Source: Methanosarcina barkeri 3 (lineage in GTDB: Archaea; Halobacteriota; Methanosarcinia; Methanosarcinales; Methanosarcinaceae). From it: a stretch of DNA of 64,000 nucleotides. Below the pieces are notes generated by a model, which had not been told where the DNA came from, did not search any database, and saw nothing but the letters and a program-made list of their open reading frames with translations. Below are positions 19,530 to 27,707 of this stretch, one piece after another. Each line of letters starts with the position of its first letter. Within the stretch, counting starts at the first letter, position 1. The translations under genes and the position numbers were made by a program. The stretch is taken from positions 1,240,001-1,304,000 of the forward strand of contig NZ_CP009517.1 in the NCBI RefSeq assembly GCF_000970305.1, read 5' to 3'.

Positions 19530-19760
19530 CTATTTTTTTCTTGAATTTACAGGGAGTTTTTTATCAGGAGTGACTCCGTAATATTTTGTCCTTGCGGCTC
19601 CCCAGATACAGCCGTTTTTCCCGAAGATTTTCAACTCGATATTCTGGATAGCCTTGCAAATTTTATTTCCTTCTCTTGCACCCTTGCAGACTATGCAGAA
19701 CTTTTCACAAAAAACAGGGACATTTTCCTTATTTTCAGCCATTTCGACACTCTCAGCCAT
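19530..19760 (-). CDS. Small cysteine-rich conserved-type protein
   Basis: 76 residues with six cysteines: VFCEKFCIVCKGAREGNKIC, then C in KNGCIWGAAR. The C-x3-C-x2-C-x9-C spacing and the conserved look of the GNKICKAIQNIELKIFGKNG stretch suggest a metal or Fe-S binding small protein. I do not recognise the family. Start may be ATG 19742 (after GAGAGTGTCGAA) rather than 19760, shortening it by six residues. It lies 80 bp downstream of a flavin-binding split-barrel gene on the same strand, so the two may be co-transcribed. Confidence 0.65.
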   Translation of the reverse strand: MAESVEMAENKENVPVFCEKFCIVCKGAREGNKICKAIQNIELKIFGKNGCIWGAARTKYYGVTPDKKLPVNSRKK

Positions 19761-19839
19761 AGTTTGTTCTTCTTATCGGCACTTATGGGTGCTTATCCAG
19801 ATACGGTGCTGATATGATATGATATGATCAAAAACTTGA

Positions 19840-20244
19840 TTAGAGTAACTTCTTTCCTGCGTCAGGGCCGGGAGCACACTGGAACACATCGCTAATTCTT
19901 ACTTCTATTAGGCTCTTTGCAGGAAGTCCGGGTTTTGCCGCATGCACAATTGCTTTCATTTTTTCAAATTTTTCCCCAGAGTCAATAATATCAGCTTTAC
20001 CTTTTATCTGAAAACAGCCGCCTGTATCTGGTCCCCACACATAGACTGCCACGTTTGGATTTTCCTTAAGGTTTGCCAGGGATTTAGCCATGAAATTATC
20101 TGCAATCCATATTGTTTCATCATCTACAAGCTGGCAGAACCCTATAGGCACTACGTTAGGAACTCCTTCTTTTGAGGCCGTAGCTACGGGAAAAATCTTT
20201 ACCTTCGAGAATGCAGTCTTCATCTCTTCGCTTAATTTTACCAT
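19840..20244 (-). CDS. Pyridoxamine 5'-phosphate oxidase-like split-barrel flavin protein
   Basis: 134 residues, a single FMN-binding split barrel. Landmarks: FPVATASKEGVPNVVPIGF, IWIADNFMAKSLANLKENPNV and VYVWG. Proteins of this size usually bind FMN or F420 and reduce or sense small molecules; they are not the vitamin B6 enzyme itself. GGTGATATC lies directly before ATG 20244. A second, different member of the family is at 22847. Probably upstream of the small Cys protein at 19530. Confidence 0.85.
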   Translation of the reverse strand: MVKLSEEMKTAFSKVKIFPVATASKEGVPNVVPIGFCQLVDDETIWIADNFMAKSLANLKENPNVAVYVWGPDTGGCFQIKGKADIIDSGEKFEKMKAIVHAAKPGLPAKSLIEVRISDVFQCAPGPDAGKKLL

Positions 20245-20635
20245 GATATCACCATCAAATGGTCGCAGTATAAATTTATATATTTAAGCGTCAGAATTCT
20301 GTATCGAAGGCTGAGTTTGTGTATTTTAATAACCTTTCTGGAAAAGGATTATCTTGGACTTTTAAGCAAAAAATAGAAAACATTGAGTCTGAGCAACAAT
20401 ATAAAGAATCTGGAATAAAATATTCGAAAAAACCGGATATGAAAACGAGAAAATTGTCAAATAGAAAAACTGACTGCAAAAATATGATTTTCTTCTCGAG
20501 TATACAGATTAACCTTATTCCAGATTACTGACACTCGTGCCCTGAAGTCCACGGATTCCTTGATAATGAGGTGGGTCTTGTCGAGGCAGATGGCAAACCT
20601 GAGGTTATGGACAATAACCTTTTGCCTCATAATAT
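20245..20635. other. Intergenic region without supported gene
   Basis: Open stretches on both strands (for example LDIMRQKVIVHNLRFAICL reading leftward from 20642) look partly protein-like but lack ribosome sites and family similarity I can name; they may be decayed coding sequence. Confidence 0.35.
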
Positions 20636-21313
20636 CTAACAAATTCTTAACATCATGTTCCCGCCTTTTTGAAACTCGTATGCTACTTTTATTTCTTTTA
20701 CATTTCGATTTCTCATCCTTAAAAAATCGATTATAGGCTCAACGTATGACGATCGGTCAGTATTTAAGTCCAGCAACGGAAATATTCTGACTTCATTTGA
20801 AACCCTGCACAACTCCTCTATCGATTTCAAATGAAACTCCAGTGACAAATTATCCGTGTATAGAAATAACAAGTGCGAGCACAGTGCCAGATCAAACTCT
20901 TTATCACTAAAAGGCAGAAAGGGCAGTTCACCCGGTATATATCTTTTTTGCATCAAGCCTTCCGAAAAATCATTCAGGAATTTCTCCATAGCTGACATTC
21001 TTATATTTCCAAGTTCTTCAACTGAGCCGATTTCTTGCCAGATAAACTTATCCTGATTTTTCTGAGTCTGGTCAATAATGTCATTATAGGTTTCATAAAT
21101 TCTCTGTCTTATCTCGTCAGCACTGAAAATGTAAACAGGGTCGACTGATGTTACATTTCCTCCTCGTTCTGTAAGTTCTGCATTGAAGCTTGCAGGTCCA
21201 TCTCCACAACCCACTATCTTTCGTCTGAGATCGGCAGGTGTTAAATCAAACATTCTGACATATTCGTTGAAAGACCTGCCCCATGGCTTGATATCACTAT
21301 ATGTTATTGTCAT
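20636..21313 (-). CDS. SAM-dependent methyltransferase-like protein
   Basis: 225 residues from ATG 21313. Motif I is recognisable (KIVGCGDGPASFN) with the acidic strand end (VTSVDPVY), and a later FDLALCSHLLFLYTDNL fits motif IV/V of class I Rossmann methyltransferases. Substrate unknown. A longer start at 21349 would overlap the TATA box TTTATATG (21347-21354 reversed), so the shorter start, 33 bp downstream of that box, is preferred and implies a very short leader. Confidence 0.78.
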   Translation of the reverse strand: MTITYSDIKPWGRSFNEYVRMFDLTPADLRRKIVGCGDGPASFNAELTERGGNVTSVDPVYIFSADEIRQRIYETYNDIIDQTQKNQDKFIWQEIGSVEELGNIRMSAMEKFLNDFSEGLMQKRYIPGELPFLPFSDKEFDLALCSHLLFLYTDNLSLEFHLKSIEELCRVSNEVRIFPLLDLNTDRSSYVEPIIDFLRMRNRNVKEIKVAYEFQKGGNMMLRIC

Positions 21314-21346
21314 AATCTGCACGCTATGGCACATAAGTGCACAAAG

Positions 21347-21354
21347 CATATAAA
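21347..21354 (-). promoter_or_regulatory. TATA box for the methyltransferase-like gene
   Basis: TTTATATG on the minus strand, 33 bp before ATG 21313. The archaeal start point is normally 22-27 bp downstream, giving a leader of about 8 nt. Confidence 0.5.
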
Positions 21355-21542
21355 TAATATTCTTTAGTAACCAGCTAATCCTAAGACAAACTTAAGAATG
21401 AAATTAAAAATTGGTGCTTAAATTGTAGTTTCCGGATCAGTGAGCACTAAAGTAAATAAGAGTCGACTTTTCACCGACCTATCGTCTTTTTAACAGAAGT
21501 TTTTCTGCAAATACAGATAAGATTATATCAAAGGAACATGTA

Positions 21543-22310
21543 TTGAGAAGTGAAATTAATCATAAAGTATATCTTCTAGATATATATTTGGGGGGAAAAG
21601 ATATTAGAAAATCTGGGACTCTTGTAGTTTTACTTTTAACAATATTAGTTATTTCTGGCTGTGCGGAAAATGCCCAGGACAATAAAACAGGACCTGAGAA
21701 TGAAGAAAGGATAACTCCAGTGGAAGATGCTACTCCTAATGTAACAGAACAAGTTACAGAACCGGCAAGCGAAAATACTGGAGAAGGATCAATGTCTGGT
21801 CAGGAGGAAACCTCCATGGATGAAGGAAAAGAAGTCATAATACCGGATGAAGAAAACTCCGACCAGGGCAATGAAACTTCTTCGGAAAATTTAGACAACA
21901 ATTTGACAATTATTCAAACTGCAGAAGGGGCAGGATATACCACCTTTGCTTCACTTGCAAGGGATGCAGGACTTGAGGACATTCTTAGTAAAGGAGGACC
22001 TTATACTGTCTTCGCTCCTACTGACATAGCCTTTGAGAGCCTTCCAGAAGGCACGCTTGATGACCTTCGTAATGATAAAGAGAGGCTGAACCGTGTACTG
22101 ACTTGTTATGTAATCAACGGAGAATACATGGCCTCAGATCTTAAAAATGTTGATACCCTGGATTCCCTGGAGACCGAAAAACTAACTGTGAATACCACAA
22201 CTGAAGGACAGATAATGGTAGAAGACGCAATTATAACAGAGCCTGATATCGTTGCAGGTAATGGAGTAGTACATGGAATTGATAAATTAGTGATTCCATT
22301 AGAAGTCTAA
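21543..22310 (+). CDS. Fasciclin (FAS1) domain lipoprotein
   Basis: One FAS1 domain in the C-terminal 130 residues: TIIQTAEGAGYTTFASLARD, GPYTVFAPTDIAFE, LTCYVINGEY and the end NGVVHGIDKLVIPLEV. A lipobox-like LVISGC follows a hydrophobic stretch, then an acidic, Ser/Glu-rich linker, so it is a lipid-anchored extracellular adhesion-type protein. Start is unresolved. TTG 21543 and TTG 21588 lack ribosome sites; GGGGGG (21590-21595) points to ATT 21603, which would give a textbook 14-residue signal sequence (RKSGTLVVLLLTILVISGC). Confidence 0.88.
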   Translation: MRSEINHKVYLLDIYLGGKDIRKSGTLVVLLLTILVISGCAENAQDNKTGPENEERITPVEDATPNVTEQVTEPASENTGEGSMSGQEETSMDEGKEVIIPDEENSDQGNETSSENLDNNLTIIQTAEGAGYTTFASLARDAGLEDILSKGGPYTVFAPTDIAFESLPEGTLDDLRNDKERLNRVLTCYVINGEYMASDLKNVDTLDSLETEKLTVNTTTEGQIMVEDAIITEPDIVAGNGVVHGIDKLVIPLEV

Positions 22311-22439
22311 AATGAAACCCGGAACAGAGGCAAAACTTATGAAGCAAAACTTACGCTGATTTAAAGATCATATGACTTGAAACTATATTGATTTAAAGAT
22401 TATATGACTTAAAAATCATGGTAATTCAGAAACCACATT

Positions 22440-22592
22440 GATTTGCTTCTTTCATTCCTTTTTACCTTACTCTTATCATTTTTACCTTAATTCTATCATT
22501 TTACCTTACCTTATCGTTTTTACCTTAATTCTATCATTTTACTTTACTCTTATCATTTTTACCTTAATTCTATTATTTTACCTTAATTTTTA
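22440..22592. repeat. About 20 bp tandem repeats (TTTTTACCTTA-TCTTATCA type)
   Basis: Alternating units TTTTACCTTAATTCTATCA and TTTACCTTACTCTTATCA repeat six or seven times in the gap between the convergent fasciclin and split-barrel genes. Two copies of a 32 bp TGATTTAAAGAT(C/T)ATATGACTT unit lie just before (22356-22420). Confidence 0.8.
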
Positions 22593-22846
22593 GATTTTAT
22601 ATCCTGTCAGTCAGCTTCCTGTCAGTTTAACTTTTGTTCAGTTTTGATAACTAATTATTGTTCTGCTCTACTAGTCAAGCTTTATCTGGTTTCGTCAATC
22701 AAACATTTGTTTCATTTAGTTATCTACAAAAGTTAAGACAGTTGCGTGGAATAACAGGATATCTTCAAATCATAGAACAGCGACCACATTAAGTATAAAG
22801 GAATTATTTTCAACACTGTTTTTTACCAAAAATCAAAATGAGGGTT

Positions 22847-23287
22847 TCATAGGTTCACCTGCTCTCTGTACCCGAACTTAATGCTGTAATCGAGATAATA
22901 GACAACTTCTGGTTCAATTTTTATCATGATACTATCCGGATCTGGGGGCATGTCTGCCGCAATCGGAAATTTGGCTACCAGTATTTCCCCAATTTCTCGT
23001 AATTCATTTTCATCAGTAACTATTGATGCCTTGCCTTCAATCTGAAGAGCCTGCATCTCAAACCAGTCTGGATCGTCCTCGTCGACAGTATATGCTACAT
23101 ACGGATTCTGCATAATATTCTGGACTTTCCGAGTATTTTTATCAGTTACCATATATACAACAGTGCCTTCGGATACATATGCCATTGTATGGGCCATTGG
23201 TCTGCCTTGCGGGCTTACTGTTGCAAGGTTCAGATAGTAATGATTTGAAAGGTACTCGTAAACCTTATCTTTAAGCTCTTCTGCCAT
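22847..23287 (-). CDS. Pyridoxamine 5'-phosphate oxidase-related flavin protein
   Basis: 146 residues from ATG 23287, which follows AGGTGGGGACT; the in-frame GTG 23296 lies inside that ribosome site. Split-barrel landmarks: YLNLATVSPQGRPMAHTMAY, VVYMVTDKNTRKVQNIMQNP and LQIEGKASIV. Likely FMN or F420 binding, cytoplasmic, with unknown substrate. Stands alone. Confidence 0.87.
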   Translation of the reverse strand: MAEELKDKVYEYLSNHYYLNLATVSPQGRPMAHTMAYVSEGTVVYMVTDKNTRKVQNIMQNPYVAYTVDEDDPDWFEMQALQIEGKASIVTDENELREIGEILVAKFPIAADMPPDPDSIMIKIEPEVVYYLDYSIKFGYREQVNL

Positions 23288-23346
23288 AGTCCCCACCTAA
23301 ACATTTATAGCTCTAAGCTAAAACCCGTTTTATTGGATTTTATTCT

Positions 23347-23430
23347 AGTGTCAAGTCAATTATCAAGGATTTAATGATCCCTAATAACTGCACTCGATTT
23401 TATACGACGTTTTGTGTTTGACTCGACACT
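23347..23430. mobile_element. Possible MITE: 84 bp with 13 bp inverted ends
   Basis: AGTGTCAAGTCAA (23347-23359) and TTGACTCGACACT (23418-23430) are inverted repeats differing at one position. No open frame inside. I see no clear flanking target duplication, so a short non-autonomous element or relic IS end is only a candidate. Confidence 0.45.
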
Positions 23431-23846
23431 GGTCTGCCAGGATAATGTAAATTCTCTACAGGCTTTCTAATCCTGTGATATAATTTCCAATTTTTATACA
23501 ATTTTTAATTTTTTAATAAATTTTAGCCATGTAGTAAACTAAGTCCTGCAACAACTTATAGTTTTATAATACAAAAGGAAAAAATGCGTTTATACTATCT
23601 TTCCCCATACAGTTTAGAGGGACAAAATTTATAAACTTTACCTATATCTGCAATCAATAGGGATATGAATATTGTAGATTTATGATTTTTTCCATATTAT
23701 GTTAGAAAAATAGTGGAAGTTGACTTAAATAAGTAATGAATGATTTAAAAAACTAAAGTACGACAAAAATGAGTCAAAAAATAGCCAAAATAAATTGGAA
23801 AAGCAAATGAAAATAGTTGAAAATAACTGAAAGAGTAAAAAACTAT

Positions 23847-24836
23847 TTATGATTTTCTCTTCTTTTTACATTCTATTAGTTTTTCTTCCAGACGGATGCG
23901 AGAGATAAAAACTCCGAATTGCGTTGCGATAGTTTCGATGACAGTGCGCACGCTATCCGGAATCTCGAATTCAAGGTTCGAAGCAAGATAAAAAGCTGCA
24001 ATAACATTTTTTCCGGATTTTACGGGGATTATTGCGGTAGCCCTGAGATTTTCATGCCTGAGTGCATCATCTCTTGAAGTGAGAAGCAGGTCTATATGCT
24101 GTTTATAAACCGGCTGCCCTATCATAACAAGTTTAGTATTTGGGGAATTCGCACCGTAATGGGAAGCATGCTCGACAAAATTAGTGGAAAAGCCACTGTG
24201 AATGGCAAGCGTCATATCTCCTGTTTCTTCATCTATGAGATAAATACCTCCAACATTGATTTCATCTATTTGCAGGCAGGAATCCAGTAGTTTCTCAAGA
24301 GTTTCGTTCAGGGAACCGGAAGTGCTGAGTGCAATGCCAAGGTCTCTCTGGATATAGAGCAATTTTTCTTTCCTCTTCCGCTCAGTAATATCCAGGACTA
24401 TTCCCTTAAGGTACTTTACCATTCCATTTTCATCAGCTTCAATGAAAGTTCTTTCTTCAACCCAGCGTATTTCGCCTGACTTAGTCAGGATGCGGTACTC
24501 CTGAGAAAAATCCACGTAATCTTCTTCTATTCTTCTCAAAAGTTCTCTTTCCACTCTTTCCAGGTCGTCAGGATGCACAATATTACCATACATGAGTTTT
24601 CTTGATGTAAACTCTTCTACGGTATACCCGAATTTCTTTATGTTTTCTGAGACAAACTCGGCAGGCCAGTACTTTTCCGGCTTCCATAGGAAAACCGTGA
24701 CAGGAACTTTATTTATTACTGAAATCAGCTCCTTTGCCATCTCAAGAGCGTTACATAACGCTACTTCATTCAGGTATTTACAGGCTTTCTGCCTGCCGTT
24801 TCCATTTTTAGCCGAGTTTGAAGCCACTTTAGACAT
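23847..24836 (-). CDS. PAS-GAF domain sensor protein without kinase domain
   Basis: 329 residues. A PAS/PAC module at about 38-155 (FVSENIKKFGYTVEEFTSRK, REYR-type IRWVEERTF, GIVLDITERKRKE) is followed by a GAF domain (165-320; GGIYLIDEETGDMTLAIHSG, AIIPVKSGKNVIAAFYLAS). The protein ends with a basic tail and has no HisKA, HATPase, GGDEF or output domain, so it is a ligand-binding signalling protein or a truncated kinase. No adjacent kinase gene. Confidence 0.87.
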   Translation of the reverse strand: MSKVASNSAKNGNGRQKACKYLNEVALCNALEMAKELISVINKVPVTVFLWKPEKYWPAEFVSENIKKFGYTVEEFTSRKLMYGNIVHPDDLERVERELLRRIEEDYVDFSQEYRILTKSGEIRWVEERTFIEADENGMVKYLKGIVLDITERKRKEKLLYIQRDLGIALSTSGSLNETLEKLLDSCLQIDEINVGGIYLIDEETGDMTLAIHSGFSTNFVEHASHYGANSPNTKLVMIGQPVYKQHIDLLLTSRDDALRHENLRATAIIPVKSGKNVIAAFYLASNLEFEIPDSVRTVIETIATQFGVFISRIRLEEKLIECKKKRKS

Positions 24837-25266
24837 CTCATTCTCCGTATATTAAAATCTCTTACAGGAAGCTTTGAATACATTTCGGATATTTACATTT
24901 TTTGCTTAGCAAACATAGAAGTACGCAATAAATTAAAAAGCTTGTGATTCGAGATTCCAAATGTATCAGAATGCAGAGACTTGAAAGTCAGAATCTATAA
25001 AAAGATTCTGCAAAAAAGAGCAAACAAATATGAGATCACCTAAGAGAAAAATATATATACAGTATCGAGCTCATAGCCATTATGGTCAATAACAATTCAA
25101 TTTTTTGACCTATTTCCTTATTTCACTTTTCTAAAGATTCTTTACTCTCTGTATCTCAGGTATAAATCCCGTTTCAAAATGAATTTTCGAGGTCAACTTG
25201 ATATATAACCGATGATATATTTTTGGTATAACTCTACAAAAAATAAAAAGAGACGAGTTTGAGAAT
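24837..25266. other. Divergent promoter region of the PAS-GAF and glycogen phosphorylase genes
   Basis: AT-rich. A TATA-like AAAATATATATACAG lies at 25049-25063. GGTCAA/TTGACC inverted repeat at 25083-25109 could be a weak hairpin or operator. No gene seen. Confidence 0.4.
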
Positions 25267-26943
25267 ATGGATGGCCTTCAGGGAGTATTGAAAGGACAGA
25301 AGATTGCCTATTTTTCTATGGAAATAGGGCTTAGCAGTGAAATTCCGACTTATGCTGGAGGGTTAGGCATACTTGCAGGGGACACTATTCGTTCGGCAGC
25401 TGACCTCAATATTCCACTGGTAGCAGTAACACTGGTAAGCAATAAAGGCTATTTCAGGCAAATTCTTGATTCTTCCGGAAACCAGGTCGAACACACCGAA
25501 GAGTGGAATCCTGCCCGGTTTATGACACTTCTCTCAGAAGAGGTAAGCGTAAAAATCCAAAATCGGGATGTTAAAATCAAGGCCTGGCTGTATAATTATA
25601 AAAGCCTTACAGGAGGCTGTGTACCTATTATTTTCCTTGATACCGATGTCGAAGGAAATTACTGGGAAGATCGCAGAATTACGGATTTTCTCTATGGGGG
25701 AGACCAGCGCTACAGACTCAAGCAGGAAATAGTACTTGGAATAGGGGGAGTAAGAATGCTTGATGCATTGGGCTTCAAGCTTAGGAAATATCACATGAAC
25801 GAAGGTCACTCAAGCCTGCTCGGCCTGGAACTCCTGAGATGTAACGGCACTGACCCTCTGAAAGTCAAAGAGCTATGTATTTTTACAACACATACCCCTG
25901 TTGAAGCAGGGCATGATAAGTTTGATTACGGGCTTGTAGAAGACCTCATCCAGGACAAAAACTGTGTGGATATCCTCAGAAGATTCGGAGGAACCGATCG
26001 CTTTAATACAAGCCTTTTTGCCCTTAACCTGTCAAACTATGTCAATGGAGTCACAAAGAGGCACAGCCTTATCTCAAGCGAACTCTTTCCGGGCTACAAA
26101 ATCCAGGCAATCACAAACGGTGTTCACTCATATACCTGGACTTCTCCTTATTTCAGGAAACTTTACGACCGCTACTTGCCTGGCTGGGCAAACGAACCCG
26201 AACTTCTGGTAAGAATAGACGGAATTCCGGACACTGATATCTGGGAAGCTCACTGGAACGCAAAGAGAGCCCTTATTGACGAGGTGAACAAAAGGACAGG
26301 TGTGGGTATGGATTACGAGACCCTGACAATTGGCTTTGCACGGCGCATGACCGCATACAAACGAGCAAACCTGGTCTTATCTGACCTTGAAATGCTTAAA
26401 AAAATAAATAGACTGGGCAAAATTCAACTTATTTTTGCAGGTAAAGCTCATCCGAATGACGGAGCCGGAAAACAGCTTATCAGGGATATCTTTAAAAATA
26501 TTGGGATTTTGAGGGAAGAAATAAAGATTGTTTTTCTGGAAAATTATGATATGGATCTTGCCTCGAAAATGGTTTCCGGGGTCGATCTCTGGCTGAACAC
26601 ACCTACTCGCCCTTATGAAGCCTCAGGTACGAGCGGTATGAAAGCTGCCCATAATGGAGTTGTAAACTTCAGCGTACTGGACGGATGGTGGATTGAAGGC
26701 TGGATTGAAGGTGTAACAGGATGGGCAATTGGTCCTCAGCCCGAAGAAAAACTTTCTGAAGAAGATGCAAAAGCAGCAGAACTCAGCGACCTTTACAATA
26801 AGCTGTATTATGTTATAATCCCCATGTACTACAACCGCAAGGATGAGTGGATTAAGCTAATTAACAATTCAATAGGTATGATAGCTTACTATTTCAACAG
26901 CCACAGGATGATGAGGCGTTATGTCACACATGCATACCTGTAA
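25267..26943 (+). CDS. glgP: Alpha-glucan (glycogen) phosphorylase, GT35, archaeal short form
   Basis: 558 residues. Releases glucose 1-phosphate from storage polysaccharide using PLP phosphate. N-terminal KIAYFSMEIGLSSEIPTYAGGLG is the family signature; PLP lysine K459 lies in EASGTSGMKAAHNG; FTTHTPVEAGHDKF and ITNGVH are also conserved. About 250 residues shorter than the E. coli type, as is normal for archaeal/thermophile-like phosphorylases. Single gene with a clear terminator hairpin behind it. Confidence 0.94.
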   Translation: MDGLQGVLKGQKIAYFSMEIGLSSEIPTYAGGLGILAGDTIRSAADLNIPLVAVTLVSNKGYFRQILDSSGNQVEHTEEWNPARFMTLLSEEVSVKIQNRDVKIKAWLYNYKSLTGGCVPIIFLDTDVEGNYWEDRRITDFLYGGDQRYRLKQEIVLGIGGVRMLDALGFKLRKYHMNEGHSSLLGLELLRCNGTDPLKVKELCIFTTHTPVEAGHDKFDYGLVEDLIQDKNCVDILRRFGGTDRFNTSLFALNLSNYVNGVTKRHSLISSELFPGYKIQAITNGVHSYTWTSPYFRKLYDRYLPGWANEPELLVRIDGIPDTDIWEAHWNAKRALIDEVNKRTGVGMDYETLTIGFARRMTAYKRANLVLSDLEMLKKINRLGKIQLIFAGKAHPNDGAGKQLIRDIFKNIGILREEIKIVFLENYDMDLASKMVSGVDLWLNTPTRPYEASGTSGMKAAHNGVVNFSVLDGWWIEGWIEGVTGWAIGPQPEEKLSEEDAKAAELSDLYNKLYYVIIPMYYNRKDEWIKLINNSIGMIAYYFNSHRMMRRYVTHAYL

Positions 26944-26959
26944 GTCTAATCGCTTTTTA

Positions 26960-27000
26960 TGGAAACTCGAGAGTTTGAGTTTTATTTCCATTTGTTTTTT
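26960..27000 (+). terminator. Terminator hairpin after glgP
   Basis: TGGAAACTC (26960-26968) pairs with GAGTTT...TTTCCA (26977-26990, three-base bulge), followed by TTTGTTTTTT. Seventeen bases after the glgP stop codon. Confidence 0.65.
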
Positions 27001-27600
27001 GGGGAGGGATAAAGATAAGTAAAGTTTTTGTCAGTTATTGCAAAATTTATCAGTACTCTTTTTGAAATTACCTTGATAAAAATAAATTCCACATTTTCAT
27101 AAGTTTGCTTAAGAAAGGATTTTGTTTCTGATAACTAGGCAACATGTTTAGGTAGTATTACTTTTCAGGTAATGTTACTTTGTGCCTTTCGTTAGCTTGA
27201 TTCCTTTCGTCAGCTTGATTATATTAAAAGAACCCTGACTGCTTACTGGAAATTGAACTAATAAAACTACTGTTAATTACATGTTAAGATTTAAGAAAAG
27301 AAAAGACTGCATAGGCAGTTTTATGAACACTTTCGCCATTCAAATGATTAGAAAAGAAAACCCGAAAAAGCTAACCAAAACAGTGTAATGTGTTTAAAGT
27401 ATATTGTATTTAACTATAAACAGTATAGTATGTTTAACTAAAACGGTATAATATATTTAAATATAAAAAGGTTTCTCCGAGGAAGAAAGTACAATCCCGA
27501 TTCAATGAAGAGCATATTTTTTAATATTCCATTATCTTTGCAAATAGTGTTAAGATCATATTAAAACCAAAATTTAACAATCTCAGAGAAATATAAATTA

Positions 27601-27674
27601 TAAGTTAGACCGTTAATAAGTTAGACCGTTAATAAGTTAGACCGTTAATAAGTTAGACCGTTAATAAGTTGGAC
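27601..27674. repeat. 16 bp tandem repeat, four full copies plus a partial
   Basis: TAAGTTAGACCGTTAA repeats exactly at 27601, 27617, 27633 and 27649, with a diverged partial copy from 27665. It ends about 35 bp from the stop of the 27708 surface-protein gene. The rest of the 27001-27600 gap is AT-rich without a gene. Confidence 0.95.
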
Positions 27675-27707
27675 AGCGGGATCAATTATCCCACTATCTA
27701 ACCAGAT

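Noticed and set aside
20319-20642. Short frames on both strands between the split-barrel and methyltransferase-like genes
   Set aside because: Compositionally plausible but they overlap each other, lack start signals and match nothing I know.
27601-27674. Regular 16 bp units considered as a CRISPR-like array
   Set aside because: Units are directly adjacent without spacers and there are no cas genes in the window; it is a simple tandem repeat.
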